Source: an uncultured Oscillospiraceae bacterium (GTDB lineage: Bacteria > Bacillota_A > Clostridia > Oscillospirales > Oscillospiraceae). Taken from it: a stretch of 64,000 nt of DNA. The DNA lies in the NCBI GenBank assembly GCA_910579155.1, contig CAJTTS010000001.1:1-64000 (forward strand), in the 5' to 3' direction. Made by a program: the position numbers and the translations under genes. Positions 1 through 6,846 of this stretch are shown here, piece after piece (positions within the stretch are counted from its first letter, which is position 1; each line of letters opens with the position of its first letter). A model generated the notes under the pieces. The model searched no databases. It was not told where the DNA came from and saw nothing but the letters and a program-made list of their open reading frames with translations.

Positions 1-79
1 GGCCTTCGACTGGCTGGATTATTGGCTGTGCGGCGGGGAGAGGCCCAGGTACAGGATTTTCCGAGGGGAGGCTCCGTAA
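1..79 (+). CDS. 3' end of a phage structural or hypothetical gene (partial)
   Basis: An open frame enters from the left edge and ends at TAA 77-79, giving about 25 residues ending GGERPRYRIFRGEAP. Its stop overlaps the next start by one base (TAATG), the usual sign of translational coupling in a phage late operon. Too little remains to name the product. Its position directly before holin and endolysin genes suggests a tail-region or minor structural gene, which is inference. Confidence 0.5.
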   Translation, partial: AFDWLDYWLCGGERPRYRIFRGEAP

Positions 80-396
80 TGGACCATGAAGACATCGCCG
101 TCAAGCTGGCGGAGGTGGACGCCCGGTGCAGGTCCAACACCCACCGGCTGGACGAGATGGATGGGAAAGTGGACACCCTCCAGCGCCTGACCACCGCCGT
201 GGAGATCATGGCCGCCGAGCAGAAGCACCAGAGCAACACCATGGCGGAGATTAAGACGGATGTGACCGCCCTGGGCAAAAAGGTGGACGTCATTGAGAAA
301 AAGCCCGCCAAGCGGTGGGAGGGCATTGTAGAAAAGGCGTTGTGGGCGGTGTGTGCCGCCGTCATCGCGTTTCTGCTGGCAAAAATCGGACTTTGA
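79..396 (+). CDS. Phage XhlA-like coiled-coil membrane protein
   Basis: The 105-residue product has a long charged, coiled-coil-like N-terminal part (about residues 1-75), a basic stretch KKPAKRW and one C-terminal hydrophobic segment (about 85-103, ALWAVCAAVIAFLLAKIGL). This layout matches XhlA/haemolysin-type proteins of phage lysis cassettes, which sit at the membrane with the holin. The start is ATG 79, not an upstream in-frame codon: GGGGAGG lies just before it and the upstream gene's TAA overlaps it. The holin follows after 15 bp. Family assignment rests on layout and context rather than a diagnostic motif. Confidence 0.6.
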   Translation: MDHEDIAVKLAEVDARCRSNTHRLDEMDGKVDTLQRLTTAVEIMAAEQKHQSNTMAEIKTDVTALGKKVDVIEKKPAKRWEGIVEKALWAVCAAVIAFLLAKIGL

Positions 397-411
397 AAGG
401 AGATACATAAG

Positions 412-609
412 ATGAACGGCTACATGAAGAAATGGTTCAAAGCGGCGGGCGTCCGCGCCGTCAAGACGGTGGCTCAGACCGCCGCGGCCACCATCGGAAC
501 AGCGGTGGCTATGGGCGACGTGAACTGGCCGTTGGTGGCGTCGGCGTCGGTGCTGGCCGGAGTGCTGTCCCTGTTTACCAGCGTGGCGGGGCTGCCAGAG
601 GTGGAGTGA
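412..609 (+). CDS. Phage holin, r1t-type
   Basis: This 65-residue protein has a short basic amphipathic N-terminus (MKKWFKAAGVRAVKTVAQT) followed by two small hydrophobic segments (about 20-35 and 42-60) and ends GLPEVE. The pattern is typical of the r1t holin family: AQTA..IGTA, then W..V.SAS.LAG.LS..TS. Holins form membrane lesions that let the endolysin reach peptidoglycan. AAAGGAG precedes the start with good spacing, and the endolysin begins 6 bp after the stop. Confidence 0.8.
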   Translation: MNGYMKKWFKAAGVRAVKTVAQTAAATIGTAVAMGDVNWPLVASASVLAGVLSLFTSVAGLPEVE

Positions 610-615
610 GGCGGC

Positions 616-1923
616 ATGGGCAACGCGCAAAAGATATGGGGCCGTCTGATCTCCGCCGGACTCACCCCGGAGGGGGCGGCCGGGCTGCTGGGCAACCTCC
701 AGGCCGAGAGCGGGCTGAACCCCCGGAACCTGCAAAACAGCTTTGAGAAGAAGCTGGGCTTCACCGACGAGAGCTATACCGCCGCCGTGGACAGCGGGGC
801 CTACACCGGCTTCGTCCACGACGGCGCGGGGTACGGGCTGGCCCAGTGGACCTACAGCAGCAGGAAGGCCGCCCTGCTGGCCTATGCCAAGGCTAGGGGG
901 CGTCCTGTGGGCGATCTGGACACGCAGGTGGATTATCTGCTCTTTGAGCTGTGGAGCCTGTTTCAGCCCGTGTGGGACAAGCTCAGGAGCACGGCCAGCG
1001 TCCGTGAGGCATCTGACTGCGTGCTGCTGAAATTCGAGCGGCCCGCCGACCGGAGCGAGGGGAACTGCGCCCGGCGGGCGGCGCTGGGGCTGGATTTTTA
1101 CGACAGATTCGCGGGAGGGAAGGACATGAACTATCTCATGACGGCGGCGGCGTTCTGCAGCACGCTGCTGGACATCGCTGACAACAAAAAGACGGCCTAC
1201 ATGCTGGGCCCCTGGGGCTGGCCCGCTAACGACAGGATGATCGCCCGTGCCACCACCCAGGGCGGCAACGCCCTCACCAACCGGCAGTGGCTGTCCCAGG
1301 CCAACGCCGTCAAGGGCGAGGGCTTCCTGTTCGACTGCGTGGGCCTCATCAAGGGCGTCCTGTGGGGCTGGAACGGCGACATGAGCCGCACTTACGGCGG
1401 GGCGGGGTACGCCTGTAACGGCGTGCCCGACTATGACGCCAAAAAGATGATCGACGCCTGCCGGGAGGTGTCTGCCGATTTTTCCGGCATCGTGGCCGGC
1501 GAGGCCGTCTGGATGGACGGGCACATCGGGGTGTACGTGGGCGGCGGCGTGGTGGTGGAGTGTACGCCCAAATGGCAGGGCGGGGTACAGAGGTCCACCT
1601 GCGCCAACGTCTCGCAAAAGCTCGTCTCCAGCGCCGCCGGGAGCCGGACGTGGACCAAGCACGGCAAGCTGCCGTGGGTGGATTACTCCGCGGCGGATAA
1701 AAACAATGAGGAGGATGACAACATGTCTTACGAGCAGTGGAAGGAGTATATGGACCGCTACCGCCGGGAGCTGCGGGCGGACCACGACCGGTGCTGGGCG
1801 GAAGCGGAGCTTGCCGCCGCTGTGGCCGCCGGGATCACCGACGGAGAGCGGCCCCATGATTTCGTCACCCGCGAGGAGGCCGCTGTGATGGTGGTGCGGG
1901 GCAGGCGGAGTGTGGCGGGATGA
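616..1923 (+). CDS. Prophage endolysin: phage-tail-type lysozyme plus NlpC/P60-like domain
   Basis: The 435-residue protein starts with a phage-tail lysozyme-like domain (about 5-165: GLLGNLQAESGLNP and GYGLAQWT, with a catalytic-type Glu). A cysteine peptidase-like domain follows (about 170-355): a Cys in FDCVGLIKG and a His in DGHIGVYVGGG fit an NlpC/P60 or CHAP amidase. A short C-terminal SLH-like tail (about 400-430) reads GITDGERP..F.TREEAAVMV, a wall-binding tail seen in many clostridial prophage lysins. It would cut peptidoglycan during lysis. It is the last gene of the lysis cassette and is followed by a strong hairpin. No frameshift is visible, so the cassette may be functional even if the rest of the phage lies outside the window. 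Confidence 0.8.
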   Translation: MGNAQKIWGRLISAGLTPEGAAGLLGNLQAESGLNPRNLQNSFEKKLGFTDESYTAAVDSGAYTGFVHDGAGYGLAQWTYSSRKAALLAYAKARGRPVGDLDTQVDYLLFELWSLFQPVWDKLRSTASVREASDCVLLKFERPADRSEGNCARRAALGLDFYDRFAGGKDMNYLMTAAAFCSTLLDIADNKKTAYMLGPWGWPANDRMIARATTQGGNALTNRQWLSQANAVKGEGFLFDCVGLIKGVLWGWNGDMSRTYGGAGYACNGVPDYDAKKMIDACREVSADFSGIVAGEAVWMDGHIGVYVGGGVVVECTPKWQGGVQRSTCANVSQKLVSSAAGSRTWTKHGKLPWVDYSAADKNNEEDDNMSYEQWKEYMDRYRRELRADHDRCWAEAELAAAVAAGITDGERPHDFVTREEAAVMVVRGRRSVAG

Positions 1924-1970
1924 GCAGCACGTGAATTACAATTTGACCCCGGACAATCGGTAAGACGAAA

Positions 1971-2010
1971 AGAGAAGGCCCGGAGGATAATCCTTCGGGC
2001 CTTCTCTTGC
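1971..2010 (+). terminator. Hairpin terminator after the endolysin
   Basis: A near-perfect 17-bp stem: 1971-1987 pairs with 1991-2007, with loop TAA and one G-T pair. The T-tract is weak (TTGCT). It lies 47 bp after the endolysin stop and closes the prophage lysis operon. Confidence 0.7.
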
Positions 2011-2324
2011 TACAGAATAATCCTGGAACAGAAGTACGCCTGTAGTGTCCTAAATTTAAACTAATATTGTTCGCAAGTTTCTAAAGACCGCTCACCGTCT
2101 GACGGGGGGATATCCCCTCACCAGACGGTGGGGTATATTAATAACAACACGAAATGGAACAAATAAATCAATTGCGATCCAGTCTGATCGCCAGAACCCG
2201 GCGGCGATGGATTACTGGATACCGGAAAAAGAAACACTATAGAGGATGTGCTTCGGCGAGAACTGGGCGGATCGGACGATGCGTTTGCCCCGCTGTGTTT
2301 TGTGGGTCGCCCCTCCTGCTCACG
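2011..2324. other. Prophage/chromosome junction without a clear gene
   Basis: The stretch is AT-richer than its neighbours. It contains an inverted repeat (2093-2101 CACCGTCTG pairing with 2122-2130) around a GGGGGATATCCCC core. A short plus-strand open frame at about 2195-2327 (NTIEDVLRRELGG.. is readable) has no start or ribosome site and is not recognised. It probably contains the phage attachment junction, but the other half-site is not in the window. Confidence 0.4.
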
Positions 2325-2462
2325 CTACTGATGGGGCGTCAGCCCTGTGATTTGCTGAAAGGTCTGGGCAAAATAACTGCTGGAGCAGAATTGAAGCTGT
2401 TTGGCAATATCCCGGATCGGGTGTTTAGCGCCCCATCTGTCTCGCGCTCCAGCCTGGCCCTG
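2325..2462 (-). pseudogene. AraC-family regulator C-terminal remnant
   Basis: On the minus strand, in the same frame as the GH78 gene and directly after its TGA, the DNA reads IRDIAKQLQFCSSSYFAQTF followed by QQITGLTPHQ and TAG (2325-2327). This is the second helix-turn-helix and the TGLTP signature of AraC/XylS regulators. Only about 40 residues remain; the ligand domain and first HTH are missing. It looks like a deletion scar of a regulator that once flanked the operon. Confidence 0.75.
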
Positions 2463-4424
2463 TCAGCCACCCGTCCAAGCGGTGGCAAAGGGCGTGTCAG
2501 GCGTCAGTTCATACTGGACGCCCCCGGACAGAAGCACGCCGCCCGCCCTGTTGGTCCGCGCGGCGATCCGTCTACCGTCCCAAGCCAGCCGCGCGAAGCC
2601 GCCCCTGCCGTCCACCGGGAAGACGCAGTCCAGGGCCTTGAAATACTCCAGCCGGGGTTCCAACACAAATCCGGTCCCCTCCCGCCGCAAGCCTGCGAAA
2701 TACCGCCCCAGGAAATAGATGGGGCTGGCCGCCCAGGCATGGCACAAGCTCTTTCCAAATCGGTCGCCGTACATATCGTATTGGGCGGTCCCGGTTACAG
2801 CGGGGTCGAACTCCTCCCAGAAGGTCGCCGCCCCCCGCTCCAGCATACCGCCCCAGTAGGAACGCAGCCGCTCCATCACCTGGTCCAGCCGCCCGCTGTC
2901 CGCCAGCACGTCCAGCTCAAAGAACTGGAAATAGGGCGTGGTGATGGGAGGCACAGCCGGGTTGTCAATCACATTTTTTAAAATCAGCGCCCGCCTGCCC
3001 TCATCCGCGATCCCAAAGCGCGCCGCCAGCAGATTGGTCTGCCGGGACACGTGCCGCCGCCCGGAGATGAAGGAATCCACATAGGCCCCCAGGTCCCTAT
3101 CCCAATAGCAGGCGTCGATCTGTGCCGCCAGCGCCTCCCGGCGGGCGCGGTACGCCCCGCCGTCGATGCCCAGGGCCTCCGCCAGCTCTGCCGCCGCCCC
3201 CCAGCAGGCGCACAGCAGCACCTGCTCTGGGGCGAAGGGGCCGTCCTTGTCCAGTTCCGCCCAGTCGATGAACACCCAGTCCCCTTCCCCGGCGGTGAGG
3301 AAGCCGGAACCGTCCGTCCGCGTCCGGCAGAACTCCAGCAGGGACGCCGCCTTGGGCCAGACCAGCGACAGGAAATCCCGGTCGCCGTAGGCGTCGAAAT
3401 GCTCCTTCACCCCCAGCAGCCACAGCAGGGAGTAGTCCATGATGGTATTGATGTGCCTCGTCATGGGGTCGTTCCCCCGGAGGGCCAGCAGGGTGCGCCG
3501 CTCCACGCCGGGGTCAGCCAGCAAATACTGGTTGACAAACAGGCTCTGGTAGGCATCCCCCGCCCAGATCCACTTGTCCCGCTTCACGCCGTCGATAAAA
3601 AAGATGCCGGTACACAGCCGGAAGGTGTGCTCCGCCACCGCCCAGACCTGGTCCAGCAGGGGATCGCCGCAGCGGAACGCCGCCCGGACGGGGATGTCCA
3701 CGAACTGGTGGACGGCGGTCAGCCCAACCGCTTCCCCCGGGATAAAGGCGAAGCGCACGGCGCACCGGGGCGTCTCCCCCGTCTCCGGGTCGGGGGCCCA
3801 TCTGTAGTAGCAGTGCTCCCTGTCCAGTGCCTCGTCCCGGGACTCGCCGCAGTAGATCCACATATCCGCCAGCCGCTCCCGGGGGGCCTCCGCCCGGAGG
3901 ACGGCGGTGAGCTCCGTCTCGAACTCATAGAGTACGCCGTCCCCCACCCGCTCCGTCCGGATGGGGTGGTACTCCTGTTCGCTGTACTCCCAGCGGGCAG
4001 GGTCCTGTTCTGGCCGGGTGAAATAGGGGCTGTACCCGGCGGGAACAGGGGGCTGGGCGTAGTCCTCCGCCATCCAGCCCTTGTCGGAGCGAATCACATC
4101 CCCCTCCACATACACGCTGGGGAAGGCGTCGATCCGGGCAGCGTGGATGGAAATGGACACATCCCCCTTCGGACAGGCGATCTCCTTCCCGAAGGGATAT
4201 TTTTTCTCCCCCACCAGCACAAAGCCCACTGCCTTGCTATATACGCGGAACCCGGTCTCCCGCTCCAGGGAATACCGCCGGCGGAACACCACCCGGTTCC
4301 GGAAGCCGTCGCTTTTCCAGAAAGCGGGCCAGCCGTATCCCCGCTCCACCCGGCTGAAATCCTGCTCCATCCGGTGGTAGAGTTCAAGATCGCCGGGATA
4401 CCACATCCAATAGCTGATTGACAT
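2463..4424 (-). CDS. GH78-type alpha-L-rhamnosidase
   Basis: The 653-residue protein has an N-terminal beta-sandwich region and an (alpha/alpha)6 catalytic part carrying GH78 hallmarks: DGVKRDKWIWAGD (acidic catalytic cluster), a conserved Trp-rich region, ATFWEEFDP and SLCHAWAASPIYFLGR. It likely removes L-rhamnose from plant glycans or glycosides. The start is ATG 4424 with AAGGAGTG upstream; a longer frame to 4484 would overlap the GH2 gene. It is the last gene of the operon, 13 bp after GH2. No signal peptide is seen, so action on imported oligosaccharides is likely. Exact specificity is inferred; GH78 relatives include inactive or other-specificity members. Confidence 0.75.
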   Translation of the reverse strand: MSISYWMWYPGDLELYHRMEQDFSRVERGYGWPAFWKSDGFRNRVVFRRRYSLERETGFRVYSKAVGFVLVGEKKYPFGKEIACPKGDVSISIHAARIDAFPSVYVEGDVIRSDKGWMAEDYAQPPVPAGYSPYFTRPEQDPARWEYSEQEYHPIRTERVGDGVLYEFETELTAVLRAEAPRERLADMWIYCGESRDEALDREHCYYRWAPDPETGETPRCAVRFAFIPGEAVGLTAVHQFVDIPVRAAFRCGDPLLDQVWAVAEHTFRLCTGIFFIDGVKRDKWIWAGDAYQSLFVNQYLLADPGVERRTLLALRGNDPMTRHINTIMDYSLLWLLGVKEHFDAYGDRDFLSLVWPKAASLLEFCRTRTDGSGFLTAGEGDWVFIDWAELDKDGPFAPEQVLLCACWGAAAELAEALGIDGGAYRARREALAAQIDACYWDRDLGAYVDSFISGRRHVSRQTNLLAARFGIADEGRRALILKNVIDNPAVPPITTPYFQFFELDVLADSGRLDQVMERLRSYWGGMLERGAATFWEEFDPAVTGTAQYDMYGDRFGKSLCHAWAASPIYFLGRYFAGLRREGTGFVLEPRLEYFKALDCVFPVDGRGGFARLAWDGRRIAARTNRAGGVLLSGGVQYELTPDTPFATAWTGG

Positions 4425-4437
4425 TGCAGCACACTCC

Positions 4438-6834
4438 TTATGCTTTCCCACAGGGGATCTCCGCCGTATGAGCCCCCGTCTCATCCGTCACCGTCACCCG
4501 CACCGGGCCGCTTCCGCCCGAACGGACGATGGCCATGGCCTCGCCGTAGTAGGTGGGGGTGGCGTCCTGGGCGTAGTTCCCCTCCACGTAGGCGTTGGCG
4601 CTGCCCAGCCCCTCCAGCGCGCCGCCTTCCACCGACACCTTCAGCGTGTGTTTCTCCATGGGCTTCCACACGCCCTGGCCGTCGGTGTACCGCAGCCAGA
4701 CAAAGGCCAGCCCTTCCGGCTTCACCGTCCGTTCCTCCGGGATGATGCGCAGCTCCGTCTCCGCCCCGGCGGTGGACAGGCTGTACCGTCCGATTTCCTT
4801 CCCGGCGCTGTCGTAGGAAACCGCCGTCACCTCGCCGTCCTGGTATACGGTCTTGAACACTGCCCGGCAGGTGTTCTTCAGCCGCTTCCTCCCCACGGAT
4901 TGCCCGTTTACCAACAGCTCCACCGTGTGGGCCCGGGCGTATACCTCCACCGCGGCGGGCATACCGGCGCAGCCGCGCCACGACCAGCTCTCCAGGGCCT
5001 TGGTGAGCTGCCAGCCGGTGAGCTGGAGCTTTTCGGTCTGGTACACCGGGGCGACGGCGATGAACGGCCCCGCCTCCCGCTCGAAGGCCACCAGGGTATA
5101 GGCCGCCTCCGCCCGGCGCTTGCCCAGCAAATCCACCCGTCCGTTCCCGCCGGTCATCCGGCGGCAGGGCTCGCCGTCAAATTTGTAGTCGCTGTACTCG
5201 GCGCATCCCTCTCCGGTCTCGCCGATGTAGTCCATCCCCGCCCACACGAAGTCGCCGATGATCCGGGGGTGCTTCTTGGCGATCTCCCAGAACTTGCAGG
5301 CGTCCTTGCAGAAGGTCTCGCTGCCCAGAATCAGCCGTTTGGGGTATTTCCGCAAGTCCTTCTTGTAGCGGAACAGGCCGTAGTTATAGCCCGCGATATC
5401 CATATTGGCGAAGGCGTCCCGGGTTTTCCAGTCGCAGGGGGGCAGGGTGGCCCCAGTTTTCATGAACCAGTCCCCCATGAGGCAGGCCAGGGTGTTGTAG
5501 AATTCACTGCCCACCGGCTTTTTCTTGGAATCTTTCTTGGGCTTTTCGGCCTGGGCGGCTGCCTTCTCCGCCTTGTCGTCGCTGTACACCCCCATGCCCA
5601 TGGAGCTGAGGAAGTTAAAAAAGATATTGATGCCGCAGGTAACAGGCCGTGTCCCGTCCACCCCATGGAGCCAGCGGGTCATTTCCCCGGTGAGGGCGAT
5701 GCCCTTGGGCTGGGCAGTCTCCGCCACCTCGTTGCCAGTGGAGTACATGATGACACAGGGATGGTTGAAGTCCTTGTCCGCCATGTCTTTCAAATCCTGC
5801 CTCCACCACTCCATGAAGTGCTCCACATAGTCGTACTTGGTCTTGTGGATGTACCAGTGGTCCACGTACTCGTCCATCATCAGCATACCCAGCCTGTCGC
5901 AGGCGTCCAGCAGCGCCTTGGAGCAGGGGTAGTGGGAGGAGCGCAGGGCGTTGTAGCCGTTCTCCTTCAAAAGCCACACCCGCCGCTCCTCCGCCTCCGG
6001 GAAGGAGCAGGCCCCCAGCAGGCCGTTGTCGTGGTGGACGCAGGCCCCCCGGAGGATCACCCGCTCCCCGTTGATGGTCAGGCCGCCCTCCCCCCAAGCC
6101 AGGGCGCGCACGCCAAAGGTTGTCTCCGTCTCGTCCCCCCCGAAGGAGGCCCGGCAACGGTACAGGTTGGGACTGTCGCAGTCCCACAGCTTCACGCCGG
6201 GGATGGCGATGGAGAACACCGCCCGCCCATCCTGGGACTGACCGCAGGCCGACGCCACAGGGGCCGCCCCGTCCGCCTCAAAAATATCCACCGACACCGG
6301 GCCTGGATGAGAGGTACGGACGCTGACCTCGATCTCCCCCGTTTTACAGTCCAGGGTGCGCACCCGCAGGCCATTCACCGGGATATGTGCCTCCCCCGCT
6401 GTCCACAGCCACGCCGGACGGTAAATCCCTGTACCGGAGTACCACCGGGAGTTGGGCTGGTCGGCGTCGCGGGCGATAACCTTGAGCTCGTTCTCCTCCC
6501 CAAACCGCAGATGGGGGGCGAGATCCACATAGAAATTGGTGTACCCGTAGGGCCGGAAGCAGACCTTCTCCCCGTTGAGCCACACCTCCCCGTTGTGGTA
6601 CACCCCCTCGAACTCCAGCACCAGCGCCTGTCCCCGCCACTCCTCCGGGACGGCAAAGCGTTTTACGTACTCGTAGTCTCCGCCGGCATACCAGCCGGTG
6701 CTGTTCTCCCCGGCGCTGTCGTTGGTGCGGGGCTCGGCGCGCATGGCGTCGTGAGGCAGGGTGACGGGGAAGGGCTCCCCCGCCCGGGTCAGGGGGCGGC
6801 AGAACCAGCCCTTGTTAAAGTCCAGCTTTTTCAT
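4438..6834 (-). CDS. GH2 beta-galactosidase/beta-glycosidase
   Basis: The 798-residue protein shows the full GH2 architecture: N-terminal sugar-binding domain (about 1-150, WYSGTGIYR), immunoglobulin-like domain (about 155-245) and a TIM barrel from about 250 (NGERVILRGACVHHDNG). The acid/base is Glu369 in STGNE and the nucleophile Glu506 in LGSETFC. C-terminal Ig-like domains follow. There is no signal peptide, so it is probably cytoplasmic. A lysine-rich insert (about 421-440) lies between the two catalytic glutamates and is shared with the paralogue at the right edge of the window. The operon position (between the SGNH protein and GH78) suggests a branched plant or host oligosaccharide as substrate. 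Activity could be galactosidase, glucuronidase or arabinosidase. Confidence 0.8.
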   Translation of the reverse strand: MKKLDFNKGWFCRPLTRAGEPFPVTLPHDAMRAEPRTNDSAGENSTGWYAGGDYEYVKRFAVPEEWRGQALVLEFEGVYHNGEVWLNGEKVCFRPYGYTNFYVDLAPHLRFGEENELKVIARDADQPNSRWYSGTGIYRPAWLWTAGEAHIPVNGLRVRTLDCKTGEIEVSVRTSHPGPVSVDIFEADGAAPVASACGQSQDGRAVFSIAIPGVKLWDCDSPNLYRCRASFGGDETETTFGVRALAWGEGGLTINGERVILRGACVHHDNGLLGACSFPEAEERRVWLLKENGYNALRSSHYPCSKALLDACDRLGMLMMDEYVDHWYIHKTKYDYVEHFMEWWRQDLKDMADKDFNHPCVIMYSTGNEVAETAQPKGIALTGEMTRWLHGVDGTRPVTCGINIFFNFLSSMGMGVYSDDKAEKAAAQAEKPKKDSKKKPVGSEFYNTLACLMGDWFMKTGATLPPCDWKTRDAFANMDIAGYNYGLFRYKKDLRKYPKRLILGSETFCKDACKFWEIAKKHPRIIGDFVWAGMDYIGETGEGCAEYSDYKFDGEPCRRMTGGNGRVDLLGKRRAEAAYTLVAFEREAGPFIAVAPVYQTEKLQLTGWQLTKALESWSWRGCAGMPAAVEVYARAHTVELLVNGQSVGRKRLKNTCRAVFKTVYQDGEVTAVSYDSAGKEIGRYSLSTAGAETELRIIPEERTVKPEGLAFVWLRYTDGQGVWKPMEKHTLKVSVEGGALEGLGSANAYVEGNYAQDATPTYYGEAMAIVRSGGSGPVRVTVTDETGAHTAEIPCGKA

Positions 6835-6846
6835 GTCCGTCTCTCC

